A stretch of DNA of 10,669 bases from JBDKTH01 sp964558295 (GCA_964558295.1 CAZLDQ010000199.1:1-10669), one strand, 5' to 3'; positions 1 through 6,936 are shown, counted from the first letter of the stretch. Translations and numbers: made by a program. Notes: a model not told the origin generated them from the sequence alone.

Positions 1-72
1 GCGGTACGCAGTAGGCGGTATACGATTTTGGGACTTCTGAATCCCGAATCCTGAACCCTGAACCCTGAACCC
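1..72. repeat. Two runs of heptameric tandem repeats
   Basis: Two short heptamer arrays lie side by side in non-coding DNA. Positions 1-21 read GCGGTAC, GCAGTAG, GCGGTAT. Positions 38-72 read TGAATCC, CGAATCC, TGAACCC, TGAACCC, TGAACCC. The unit is exactly 7 bp in both runs, but the consensus differs (GCRGTAN and YGAAYCC). From recall, heptamer repeats of this kind occur between genes in planctomycetes and cyanobacteria; no function is assigned. The 7-bp unit, the lack of spacers and the absence of an open frame argue against a CRISPR array or a coding repeat. Confidence 0.8.
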
Positions 73-138
73 TGGACGCTCTGGTTGCACCGATGTCGTA
101 ATGAGAAAATTCGCACAGCTCTTGGGGCTAGGCATCCC

Positions 139-152
139 GGGGGCGTGCCCCC
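139..152. other. Short GC-rich hairpin
   Basis: GGGGGC at 139-144 pairs with GCCCCC at 147-152, giving a very short-looped inverted repeat. No T-run follows on the plus strand, so it is a poor intrinsic terminator. It may be part of a repetitive intergenic element, since a related G-run/GCATGCC/C-run pattern occurs near 9375-9395. The function is unknown. Confidence 0.4.
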
Positions 153-161
153 CCTTGCTGC

Positions 162-184
162 CGTAAAAAAGTAACACTTTTACG
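162..184. promoter_or_regulatory. Palindromic operator candidate upstream of the isomerase gene
   Basis: A perfect 7-bp inverted repeat, CGTAAAA at 162-168 and TTTTACG at 178-184, is separated by 9 bp. It ends 20 bp before the extended -10 element at 205-213, so it covers the -35 zone. It is an A/T-rich island in GC-rich surroundings. It could bind the XylR-like protein encoded downstream. AraC-type domains usually recognise direct half-sites, so another repressor is also possible. Confidence 0.4.
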
Positions 185-204
185 CAAATAGATCACTCGG
201 GATC

Positions 205-213
205 TGGTATACT
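205..213 (+). promoter_or_regulatory. Extended -10 promoter element of the isomerase-regulator operon
   Basis: TGG followed by TATACT (208-213) matches the extended -10 form TGn-TATAAT with one mismatch in the hexamer. No good -35 hexamer sits 16-19 bp upstream, which fits an extended -10 or activator-dependent promoter, as is usual for genes driven by AraC-type activators. Transcription would start near 220, about 40 bp before the start codon at 260. Confidence 0.45.
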
Positions 214-259
214 GAAGCTTGTCTAACCGTGCTCATACCAGCCAACCAGGAGGTCGTTC

Positions 260-1297
260 ATGCCTACTGCCTATCGTTTCTCCTTCGGTCCCTGGAACAT
301 CCACGAAGGCGCCGATCCGTTCGGTCCCACGGTGCGGCCCACGCTGGCCTTTGCCCAGAAGCTCACGATGTACAAGAAGCTGGGCTTCGACGGCGTGCAG
401 TTCCACGACGACGATGCCGTGCCGAACATGGAAAACCTCTCGCCGGCCGAGATCGTCAAGGAAGCCGGCAAGGTGAAGAAGATGCTGGAAGGGGAGGGGC
501 TGGTGGCCGAATTCGTTGCTCCGCGTCTTTGGGAGCATCCCAACGGGATCGACGGCGGCTACACCTCCAACGATGCGACTTGCCGCCGCTGGGCCATTGA
601 CCGCACGAAACGGACGATCGACATCGCCAACGCCCTGGGCACCCGGTTGATCGTGCTCTGGCTCGCCCGCGAGGGGACCTATATCCGCGAGTCGAAAAAC
701 GCGTTGGATTCCCACCGCTATCTCGTCGACGCGCTGAACGAATGCCTGGAGTACGACTCCCAGATCGAAATCGCCATCGAGCCGAAGCCGAACGAGCCGA
801 TGGATCACACCTATATTCCGACGATCGGCCACGCCTTGGCCTTGGCCCATCAGACGGTTGCCCCGGCTCGCGTGGGAGGTCTGATCGAAACGGCCCATGC
901 GATGTTGGCCGGACTCGATCCGTCGGACGAAATGGCCTTCGCTCTTTCTGCCGGCAAGCTCTGGAGCGTGCACCTGAACGATCAGAACGGCTTGAAGTTT
1001 GACCAGGACAAGTCGTTCGGTGCGGCCAACCTCCGCGGTGCGTTCAACCCGGTCCGCATCCTGGAAGCCGCCAACTACGCCGCCACCGGCCGGTTCATCG
1101 GGCTGGACGTCAAGGTCATGCGGACCCAAAAGGCCGAAGGCGGCCACCAGCACTTGGCCAACAGCCGGGCGGTCTTCCTCCGTTTGGTGGAAAAAGTGCG
1201 GAACTTCCCCGAGCAGACCGCTCGGCAGTGCATTGCCCAACGCGACTACGAAGCGTTGGAAATGCTCGTTTTGGACCACCTGATGGGCGGCCGGTAG
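260..1297 (+). CDS. xylA: Xylose isomerase homologue (class I, shortened, one metal ligand changed)
   Basis: This 345-residue TIM-barrel protein is predicted to interconvert aldose and ketose sugars, most likely xylose and xylulose, in the cytoplasm. It aligns in order with actinobacterial class I xylose isomerase (388 residues): W12 and F21, the FHDDD block with H49 and D52, W134 in LWLAREG, IEPKPNEP with E174 and K176, IETAH with E210 and H213, FDQD with D248 and D250, and D283. The ligand equivalent to Streptomyces Asp245 is H238 (VHLN instead of IDLN). The C-terminal arm, which in the family wraps the neighbouring subunit, is about 40 residues shorter. The start follows AGGAGG (248-253) with 6-bp spacing. 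The regulator gene begins 5 bp after the stop, so the two are probably co-transcribed. The family is clear; the substrate is inferred from the XylR neighbour and could be another sugar. Confidence 0.88.
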   Translation: MPTAYRFSFGPWNIHEGADPFGPTVRPTLAFAQKLTMYKKLGFDGVQFHDDDAVPNMENLSPAEIVKEAGKVKKMLEGEGLVAEFVAPRLWEHPNGIDGGYTSNDATCRRWAIDRTKRTIDIANALGTRLIVLWLAREGTYIRESKNALDSHRYLVDALNECLEYDSQIEIAIEPKPNEPMDHTYIPTIGHALALAHQTVAPARVGGLIETAHAMLAGLDPSDEMAFALSAGKLWSVHLNDQNGLKFDQDKSFGAANLRGAFNPVRILEAANYAATGRFIGLDVKVMRTQKAEGGHQHLANSRAVFLRLVEKVRNFPEQTARQCIAQRDYEALEMLVLDHLMGGR

Positions 1298-1302
1298 CTC
1301 CG

Positions 1303-2484
1303 ATGCCTCGGATTCGGCATGTTGCGGTGATCGTCGATGCGGCCCGCCCCTATGATCGGAAGATCATCCGGGGCGTGGCCGCTTACGGGAAGGAGGTGGG
1401 CAACTGGAGCCTTTACGTCGAAGAGGATCCACTGGAAAAGCTGCCCGACCTCCGCACTTGGCGTGGCCAGGGCATCATCGCCAATTTCGACGATCGCAAG
1501 GTGGCCGCTGCGGTGCGTGGGTTGCGTGTGCCCGTCGTCGGTGTGGGCGGCGGTTATGGTTGGTACGATCCGGCTACCGAGATCCCTTACTTCCTTGTCG
1601 ACAATCAGGCCATCGCCCGCCAGGCGGCCGAACATCTATTGGACTGCGGGTTTCGGCACTTGGCCTATTGCGGTTATCCGCGCACGCGAATCAACCGCTG
1701 GTCGGAAGAGCGTGCGAGGGCCTTTCAGGAGCGGGCCGCCCAGGCCGGTTGTCCTTGTTCCGTCTACTCGGGGCGCTACGAGACAGCTCGCCAGTGGCGT
1801 CAGTTGCAGCGCGGCTTGACCGCCTGGCTCCGCCTGCTGGAAAAACCGCTCGGGCTGATGGCCTGCAACGACGTGCGCGCCCGGCACGTGCTGGAAGCTT
1901 GCCGGACACTCGGACTGCGCGTGCCCGACGATGTGGCTGTGATCGGTGTCGACAACGACGAGATGATCTGCGACCTGACCGATCCGCCGCTATCGAGCGT
2001 CGAGCAAGGCGCCACGCCGATGGGTTACCAAGCCGCAGCCCTGTTGGATCGGCTGATGCATGGCAAGGCGGCGCCGCGACTTCGCTTTGTGGTCGAGCCG
2101 GAAGGCGTCGTTTTGCGACGTTCGACCGATACCCTGGCCGTGGATGATCCTGATGTGGTGTTGGCGATGCGTTATATCCGCGACCACGCCTGCGAAGGTA
2201 TCCAGATCGACGACGTAGTCCAGGCCGTCGGCCCCTCGCGGTCTACGGTGGAACGTCGTTTCAAAGCCGTCATGGGACGCACGATCCATGCCGAGATCCA
2301 GCGGGTCCGCCTTGCCCATGCCCGGCAATTGATCGCCACGACCGACCTGCCGCTGAAGCAAGTCACCACCCAGGTCGGCTTCAAGCATGTCCAGTACCTG
2401 ACGAAGCTCTTCCGCGAACGTCTCGGCCAAACCCCGGCCGAATACCGTAAGCAGATGCGGCATTGGCATAACAAGAGCGAATGA
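1303..2484 (+). CDS. xylR: XylR-type transcriptional regulator (sugar-binding domain plus AraC HTH)
   Basis: This 393-residue protein matches E. coli XylR (392 residues) nearly end to end. Residues 1-280 form a LacI/periplasmic-binding-type sensor: AARPYDR and IIRGV near 13-24, GQGIIANFDD at 55-64, VPVVGVGG at 76-83, CNDVRARHVL at 188-197, IGVDNDE at 214-220 and ALSSVEQGA-like PPLSSVEQGA at 228-237. Residues 285-385 form the AraC domain with two helix-turn-helix units (about 300-320 and 350-372) and the family ending QTPAEYRK. XylR proteins bind xylose and activate catabolic genes. ATG 1303 is preferred over an in-frame ATG at 1228, because 1228 lies inside the isomerase gene and the E. coli-like N-terminus begins at PRIRHVAVIVD. 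The 5-bp gap and weak ribosome site suggest translational coupling to the isomerase gene. Autoregulation is likely but unproven. Confidence 0.92.
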   Translation: MPRIRHVAVIVDAARPYDRKIIRGVAAYGKEVGNWSLYVEEDPLEKLPDLRTWRGQGIIANFDDRKVAAAVRGLRVPVVGVGGGYGWYDPATEIPYFLVDNQAIARQAAEHLLDCGFRHLAYCGYPRTRINRWSEERARAFQERAAQAGCPCSVYSGRYETARQWRQLQRGLTAWLRLLEKPLGLMACNDVRARHVLEACRTLGLRVPDDVAVIGVDNDEMICDLTDPPLSSVEQGATPMGYQAAALLDRLMHGKAAPRLRFVVEPEGVVLRRSTDTLAVDDPDVVLAMRYIRDHACEGIQIDDVVQAVGPSRSTVERRFKAVMGRTIHAEIQRVRLAHARQLIATTDLPLKQVTTQVGFKHVQYLTKLFRERLGQTPAEYRKQMRHWHNKSE

Positions 2485-2574
2485 AACTCGGGCTAGGGGA
2501 GAGGCCCAGAAGGTCGGGTAACGGGGACTGGTTCGCGTCGTTGATTTGCCGGCCCGCCATCCGAAGCCGCCGAC

Positions 2575-3201
2575 TTATGATACGTTGGGGACGGCCTTGA
2601 GGAAGAAGAGCCCCTCGCGATCCACGGTTTCTGTAGCTCTCAATCCGGCTCCTTGCAGCAGCGAGGGCCATTGGGACTGGGTAGGCAGGTGGTCGCCTGC
2701 GACTGCGCCGCCTACCTGATCGTGAAAGGCATTGATTTGGGCGCTGCCTGCCAGATGGAGGACGATCAGTCTGCCCGTGGGTTTCAAAGTCCTCGCCATG
2801 TTCTGCAACGCGGTTGCCTGGTCGCGGAAATGGGGGAAACTGTGGAAACAGAGGGCCAGATCGACGAATCCTTCGCCGAGGTCGTCGCGACAGATATCGG
2901 CGGTGCGAAACTCGGCGGCGATTTGTTTGGCACGAGCGGCTGCGATCATCGCGGGCGCGAAGTCAATGGCCAAAACCCGCCCCGGCGCCACCTGTTCGGC
3001 CAACCATCCGGTCAACTGGCCGGTGCCGCAGCCGACTTCCAAGACCGTCTCTCCGCGGGAGAGAGCCAGCCGCGAAGCCAGTTGGGCAACCTGGCGGACC
3101 GTTTCTTCGGGGTTCTGCCCCACGACATCCCAGCGTTCGGCCAGTTGATCGAAGAACGTGATTCGCCGATCCGGCGATGAAGCAGGGGGGGAGTCGTGCA
3201 C
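2575..3201 (-). CDS. Class I SAM-dependent methyltransferase
   Basis: This 208-residue Rossmann-fold methyltransferase carries motif I VLEVGCGTGQLTG (53-65), an acidic end to strand beta2 at D80 (VLAIDFAPAMI), motif II-like FRTADIC (98-104), and the post-motif LKPTGRLIVLHL (139-150). The fold resembles UbiE and other small-molecule methyltransferases; CFHSFPHF (118-125) stands at the usual motif IV position. The substrate cannot be told. The start is GTG at 3201, preceded by GAGGA with 8-bp spacing, and no in-frame ATG lies before the conserved core. It converges on the XylR gene (90-bp gap) and diverges from the metal importer. A strong promoter candidate lies about 60 bp upstream. Whether it has any link to the importer is unknown. 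Confidence 0.85.
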   Translation of the reverse strand: MHDSPPASSPDRRITFFDQLAERWDVVGQNPEETVRQVAQLASRLALSRGETVLEVGCGTGQLTGWLAEQVAPGRVLAIDFAPAMIAAARAKQIAAEFRTADICRDDLGEGFVDLALCFHSFPHFRDQATALQNMARTLKPTGRLIVLHLAGSAQINAFHDQVGGAVAGDHLPTQSQWPSLLQGAGLRATETVDREGLFFLKAVPNVS

Positions 3202-3257
3202 GGAGGTGGTCCTCGGCGTGGCAAAAAAGGGATTGTCGTGTTACGCCTCAACGGTTC

Positions 3258-3288
3258 ATAATACCATTGGGCGGCCTGGCATTGTCAA
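3258..3288 (-). promoter_or_regulatory. Sigma-70-like promoter for the methyltransferase gene
   Basis: Read on the minus strand, a consensus TTGACA (3288-3283) and a TATTAT (3263-3258) are separated by 19 bp. TGG immediately precedes the -10, giving an extended -10. Transcription would start near 3251, leaving a leader of about 50 nt before the GTG start at 3201. The spacer is slightly long. Confidence 0.5.
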
Positions 3289-3349
3289 GAGGGATCGTCA
3301 GGGCGCCAGTGGTTACCGTTGGCCTGACTCGCGAGCAGAGGCTCCTCGC

Positions 3350-4207
3350 ATGTTGAAGAAATCGTTGCCATGCATCGCCCTCCTGCTTTTCTTGTCCATC
3401 GTTGGCTGTGGGCATTCCAGCGAGGTGGCGGTGCCCACGGATACCGATACGGTCGGTGACGGAGCGGCGGCCATTGCCGTATCCAACTCGTACCTGGCGG
3501 CTGCGACCCGCGAGGTGCTTGGCGAGCGCACACCCCTGGTTACGCTGGCAGAGCCGGGGATGTGCCCGGGGCATTTCGACTTGCGGCCGAGTCAAGTCCG
3601 CCAGGCGTTGAATTGCCGTGTTTTGATCCGATTCAACTTTCAGGCGTCACTCGACGCGCGGTTTCAGGCCGCGGGAACACGACCACCGAGAATCGTGTCC
3701 GTTGCGGTGGCCGGGGGGTTGTGCGAGCCGGCGAGTTTCGTCGCCGCGTGCCGCCAGATTGCGGAGGCCTTGGTTGACGCGGGGCTATTGACACAGGAGC
3801 AGGGGGACGAACGAATCGCGGTTGCCTCACGCCGCATGGAAGAACTGGAGGGCTGGGCCCGGTGTCAGGTCGAAAAGGCTGGACTGGTCGCCATGCGCGT
3901 CCTGGCCAGCCAGCACCAGGCCGCCTTCTGCCGTTGGTTAGGCCTGGATGTGGTCGGCACGTTTCCGGCGGCCGACACGACAGTCCCCAGCCAGATCGAT
4001 CAAGCTGTCGAACAGGGGAAAAAGGCGGGCATTCGCCTGATTGTCGCCAATCTCCCCCAGGGGCGGCAGGCCGCCGATGCCTTGGCCGACCGTTTCGGGG
4101 CCAAGGTCGTAGTCTTCGGCAATTTTCCCGAAACGGATGAGCCCCAGGCCGTCGATCAGCTTATTCGCGGTAACGTGACGCGCCTCGTGGATGCCGCCCG
4201 ACCATGA
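3350..4207 (+). CDS. Metal ABC transporter substrate-binding lipoprotein (ZnuA/TroA-like)
   Basis: This 285-residue protein would capture a divalent metal, probably zinc or manganese, outside the inner membrane and hand it to the ABC importer encoded next. The N-terminus is a lipoprotein signal with lipobox IVGC and lipidated C20. Cluster A-I features follow: a first-lobe ligand region CPGHFDLRPSQV (72-83, H75), a linker helix about 150-180, and the second-lobe SQHQAAFCRWLGL (187-199, H189) with a KKAGIRLIVANLPQ strand. The His normally in HxWLDP of TroA/ZnuA aligns to GGLCEPA (C124), and the late Asp ligand is not evident. No His-rich loop is present. ATG 3350 is chosen because it starts the signal peptide and follows AGAGG with 8-bp spacing. 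The stop overlaps the ATPase start (ATGA). The metal is inferred from family only. Confidence 0.82.
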   Translation: MLKKSLPCIALLLFLSIVGCGHSSEVAVPTDTDTVGDGAAAIAVSNSYLAAATREVLGERTPLVTLAEPGMCPGHFDLRPSQVRQALNCRVLIRFNFQASLDARFQAAGTRPPRIVSVAVAGGLCEPASFVAACRQIAEALVDAGLLTQEQGDERIAVASRRMEELEGWARCQVEKAGLVAMRVLASQHQAAFCRWLGLDVVGTFPAADTTVPSQIDQAVEQGKKAGIRLIVANLPQGRQAADALADRFGAKVVVFGNFPETDEPQAVDQLIRGNVTRLVDAARP

Positions 4208-5010
4208 CCAAGACGGCCATTCAAATCGACGGCTTGCAGGTGGTGCGGGGGACGCGGACGCTGTTGAACGTTCCCGCCTTAGCAGTTGAGGCGAGTGAAG
4301 TCTTGACTGTGCTCGGTCCGAATGGGGCAGGAAAGAGCACGCTGCTGAAGTGCTGCGTCGGCTTCCTCCGGGCGTCCGGCGGGCGGGTTCAAGTGCTCGG
4401 TCAGCCGCTGGACCGTTGGCGTCCGATCGCGCTGACCCGTCTGCGCCGCCGCATTGCCTATCTGGCGCAACTCTTGGCGCCGGGCAGCGAAATGCCGCTT
4501 ACCGTGCGTGAGGTGGTGGCGATCGGGCGGACAGGAATCGCCGGATTGTTCCGTTCCCTGCGAAGCGAAGACTGGCGGATCATCGGCCATTGGCTCGAGC
4601 GGCTCGGATTAGACCGCTTAGCGCACGAGCCCTACAGCGTTCTCTCGGGCGGCGAGCAACGCAAGACGCTGCTGGCCATGGCCATGGCACAGCAGCCGGA
4701 AATCCTGCTGCTTGATGAACCGGCCGCCAACCTCGATCTGTTTTGGCGCGAGCAGATCGTGGCGACCCTCGACGCGATTCACCGGGAAACACAGATCACG
4801 ATCATTCTGGTGTGCCACGAGTTGGAGATGATTCCGCCGTGCTGCCACCGTTTGCTGCTGTTGGACCGGGGGAATGTAGCGGCCTGTGGCCCCGCCGCCG
4901 CGGTGTTGACGCCGCAACGCATTGCTGCGCTGTATGGCCCTCAACTGAAGGTGCGACGCGACGGCGGGCGTCATTTTCTTGTCCCACGCGGCACGGGAGA
5001 GTTGACATGA
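4204..5010 (+). CDS. Metal ABC transporter ATP-binding protein (ZnuC-like)
   Basis: This 268-residue ATPase powers the importer on the cytoplasmic face. All nucleotide-binding motifs are intact: Walker A GPNGAGKST (38-46), Q-loop Q89 in YLAQL, signature LSGGEQRK (147-154), Walker B ILLLDEP (167-173) with catalytic E172, D-loop ANLD (175-178) and switch His H205 in VCHE. The tail after about residue 235 (TPQRIAALYG) is typical of iron/zinc-type import ATPases. The length is near the family norm. Its ATG overlaps the stop of the binding-protein gene, and its stop overlaps the permease start, so the three products are likely made together. Confidence 0.92.
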   Translation: MTKTAIQIDGLQVVRGTRTLLNVPALAVEASEVLTVLGPNGAGKSTLLKCCVGFLRASGGRVQVLGQPLDRWRPIALTRLRRRIAYLAQLLAPGSEMPLTVREVVAIGRTGIAGLFRSLRSEDWRIIGHWLERLGLDRLAHEPYSVLSGGEQRKTLLAMAMAQQPEILLLDEPAANLDLFWREQIVATLDAIHRETQITIILVCHELEMIPPCCHRLLLLDRGNVAACGPAAAVLTPQRIAALYGPQLKVRRDGGRHFLVPRGTGELT

Positions 5011-5828
5011 CGGATCTGCTCTTTTGGGCCCCCGTGATGTGCGCGGGGGCGATCGCGGGTGCTTCGAACGGGATGCTTGGCGTGTATATCGTGGGAATGC
5101 GTGTGCCGTTTCTGGGAATCTGTGTGGCGCACGCCGCCTTGGCCGGAGCTGTCTTCGGGGCTCTGGTCGGTCTGACCGGCAATATGTTGATGGCGCCCGC
5201 CTTGGCCGGAGCGATTGGCATGGGCCTGCTGGTGGGCTGTATCGATCCGCAGACCGCACGCGCGGACGTCAACGTTTTGCTCGCCATTCTCTTTTCCCTC
5301 AGCATGGGACTGGCGTTCCTGGGGCTGGGGCTGTTCAGCGTGTGCGGCGTCTCGGACAACGAGGTTCGCAATCTGCTTTGGGGAAGCCTTGCCTTTTGCC
5401 GCTGGCGCGACGTTTGGATCATGGCCATCGGCGCTGTGGTGGAACTGGTGTTCTTGGGGGTGTTTTTCAAGGAAATGCGGGCGATTCTCTTCTCTCGCAC
5501 CCACGCCGCGGCGGCTGGCATCCACGTTGCCGTCGTCTGGACGTTGTTTCTCCTCGTGACAAGTGTCGTATTGACCGTCAACTTTCAGGCCGTCGGCGGA
5601 CTGATGATCTACAGTCTGCTGACGAATCCGGCCGCCGCCGCCTCGCAACTGGTTCGAGGGTGCGGTCGGACCGTCGTTGTGGCCGGCATTCTCGGAATGG
5701 TCAGCGGCTTGGGCGGCTTTCTCCTCTCCGCCGTCACCGACCTGCCGACCGGCGCGATGATCGTGATTCTCTCCTCACTCCTTGTGGCGGCGGCGTTGGT
5801 CTGGTCGCGACTGGTTCGCCCCATGTAG
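5007..5828 (+). CDS. Metal ABC transporter permease, ABC-3 family (ZnuB/MntB-like)
   Basis: This 273-residue hydrophobic protein forms the membrane channel of the importer. About seven or eight membrane segments can be picked out (around 7-28, 36-57, 60-79, 88-113, 134-153, 173-193, 195-214, 222-240 and 249-268, some possibly half-helices). Family marks are RVPFLGICVAHAALAG (32-47), matching the usual gDalSHAalpG region with H42, and VNFQAVGGLMIYSLLTNPAAAA (191-212), matching the conserved vGvlLvsaLLiiPAatA region. ATG 5007 is chosen because it overlaps the ATPase stop as ATGA; longer in-frame starts fall inside the ATPase gene. It closes the three-gene operon and meets a minus-strand gene 98 bp further on. 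Confidence 0.9.
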   Translation: MTDLLFWAPVMCAGAIAGASNGMLGVYIVGMRVPFLGICVAHAALAGAVFGALVGLTGNMLMAPALAGAIGMGLLVGCIDPQTARADVNVLLAILFSLSMGLAFLGLGLFSVCGVSDNEVRNLLWGSLAFCRWRDVWIMAIGAVVELVFLGVFFKEMRAILFSRTHAAAAGIHVAVVWTLFLLVTSVVLTVNFQAVGGLMIYSLLTNPAAAASQLVRGCGRTVVVAGILGMVSGLGGFLLSAVTDLPTGAMIVILSSLLVAAALVWSRLVRPM

Positions 5829-5926
5829 CGCGGTCGTTAAGGGACGACAGACTGAGGCTGAAACGATCTTTCTTCTCTCTCTGCGGCTCCGCGTGAGTCT
5901 TTATTGAGTCTGTAGAGGGCGTGCAA

Positions 5927-6574
5927 CTACAACTCGGCAAACAGCTCGGCCAATGGCAGTTCGAAGCCCGGCAACACGTCGCCGCCGGGGAGACGGTCGG
6001 CTTCTCCGTACGTCGTGCTTTGATCGGGGGCCGTGTAGGCCCGCGCGGTGCGCGTGGCCGGATCGATGTACCAGACCAGCCGCACGCCGGCCGTGAAGTA
6101 ATCGCGGAGTTTGCGCTGCATCTCGCCTTCGGTGTTGCCGGGAGAGAGAACCTCTACGGCCAAATCGGGGGCCACGGCTGGAATCGGCACTGGCGGAAGC
6201 TCTCTGCCCGGGAATCGCTCCCAGCCAAGGAAGCAGACGTCCGGAATTCGCACTTGGCGAGGAAGGATTCTGAGCGTGCCGTCGGCGCCGAGGACGATCC
6301 CCAGCCTTCGCGGGCGAACGAACTCCCGTAGATAGCTGGCGATGGCCACAGCCAAGAGCGATTCGCGGTATCCCATGGTCTTCTCCACCAACACCCCATC
6401 GACCAATTCGCACAGCCGATCCGTGCGGGCCTGAACGTCGAGAACATCTTGCTCGGTCGCCGTGCCCGGCAAGGGAGTCAGGCGGATGCGGTTCACCGGG
6501 ACATCGCCAAGTTGCGCCAGCATATCGGCGATGGTCCAATCGGGCGGAAAAGGAGAGGGAGAAATCGTGGTCAT
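5927..6574 (-). CDS. Uma2-family protein, PD-(D/E)XK nuclease superfamily (DUF820)
   Basis: This 215-residue protein belongs to a family abundant in cyanobacteria and planctomycetes and assigned to the PD-(D/E)XK nuclease fold. Recognisable parts are ELVDGVLVEKTMG (56-68), VRIPDVCFL (108-116), PDLAVEVLSPGNT (136-148) with D138 and E141, MQRKLRDYFTAGVRLVWYIDP (152-172) with K155, and the C-terminal LPGFELPLAELF (201-212). The nuclease residues appear intact. Its cellular job is not established; such proteins are often multicopy. ATG 6574 is chosen over a 342-residue reading from further upstream, since homology begins near here and GGGGA precedes it by about 7 nt. It diverges from an AbrB-type antitoxin gene; a functional link is possible but unproven. 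Confidence 0.88.
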   Translation of the reverse strand: MTTISPSPFPPDWTIADMLAQLGDVPVNRIRLTPLPGTATEQDVLDVQARTDRLCELVDGVLVEKTMGYRESLLAVAIASYLREFVRPRRLGIVLGADGTLRILPRQVRIPDVCFLGWERFPGRELPPVPIPAVAPDLAVEVLSPGNTEGEMQRKLRDYFTAGVRLVWYIDPATRTARAYTAPDQSTTYGEADRLPGGDVLPGFELPLAELFAEL

Positions 6575-6608
6575 GGGCCGGTCCCCATCAAGGAAGTGAT
6601 CTTCAACT

Positions 6609-6637
6609 AGTTTACCGTGATGGGGGGTAAGTTGCAA
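6609..6637 (-). promoter_or_regulatory. Promoter candidate for the Uma2 gene
   Basis: On the minus strand TTGCAA (6637-6632) and TAAACT (6614-6609) are spaced by exactly 17 bp, a good sigma-70-type match. The start of transcription would be near 6602, about 28 nt before the ATG at 6574, with the GGGGA ribosome site inside the leader. Confidence 0.45.
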
Positions 6638-6686
6638 GGCAAGCCGTCGCGAACCTGCTTGCGGTGATCTCGAAAAGGTGCTGCAA

Positions 6687-6695
6687 TGGTATAAT
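6687..6695 (+). promoter_or_regulatory. Consensus extended -10 element of the antitoxin gene
   Basis: TGG then TATAAT (6690-6695) is a perfect extended -10. No clear -35 is seen. Transcription would begin around 6702-6706, at or just before the tandem ATGATG at 6706-6711, so the mRNA would be leaderless or nearly so. Confidence 0.6.
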
Positions 6696-6708
6696 GTTTC
6701 ACGCGATG

Positions 6709-6936
6709 ATGACCAAAAAGCTGAGCAAACACGGCAATAGCCTGGCCCTGGTGATCGACCGTTCCATTCTGGAACTGTTGGGCATCGACGAACAGACGCC
6801 GCTCCATATTTCCACCGACGGCCGAGCGCTGGTGATCGTGCCGGAGCATGACAAGCGCCGGCGCAAGCGGTTTCAGCAAGCTCTGACCGCCTGTAACGAG
6901 CAATACGGCGAAGCATTGAAACGGCTCGCGGAGTGA
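6709..6936 (+). CDS. AbrB/MazE/SpoVT-type antitoxin-like protein, orphan
   Basis: This 75-residue protein opens with TKKLSKHGNSLALVIDRSIL, the swapped-hairpin AbrB DNA-binding fold found in MazE-type antitoxins, followed by DGRALVIVPEHD (about 41-52) and a charged, helical tail ending in ALKRLAE that would normally grip a toxin. Such antitoxins bind their own promoter and neutralise a partner. No toxin gene follows: 110 bp of non-coding DNA with a strong hairpin comes next, then a convergent gene. The start could equally be ATG 6706. Longer readings from GTG 6664 would overlap the consensus -10, so they are unlikely. No Shine-Dalgarno site is visible. Whether it works alone, with a distant toxin, or with the divergent Uma2 gene is unknown. 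Confidence 0.85.
   Translation: MTKKLSKHGNSLALVIDRSILELLGIDEQTPLHISTDGRALVIVPEHDKRRRKRFQQALTACNEQYGEALKRLAE

Noticed and set aside
38..72. CRISPR array
   Set aside because: The units are 7 bp with no spacers and no cas genes nearby.
233..1279. Long minus-strand open frame opposite the isomerase gene (348 codons)
   Set aside because: Antisense shadow caused by GC-rich codon use; the plus strand has clear isomerase homology with a perfect ribosome site.
1228..1302. Longer N-terminus for the XylR homologue from ATG 1228
   Set aside because: It would lie within the isomerase gene and adds 25 residues absent from E. coli XylR.
2485..2574. Bidirectional terminator between the XylR and methyltransferase genes
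   Set aside because: GGGC...GGCCC is a short imperfect stem without flanking T-runs; nothing convincing is present in this gap.
4802..5648. Minus-strand frames opposite the permease and the ATPase end
   Set aside because: The permease is firmly recognised on the plus strand, and these frames show no family resemblance.
5829..5926. Intrinsic terminator between the permease and Uma2 genes
   Set aside because: Only a 4-bp GCGG/CCGC stem with a short loop and no clean T-run; too weak to call.
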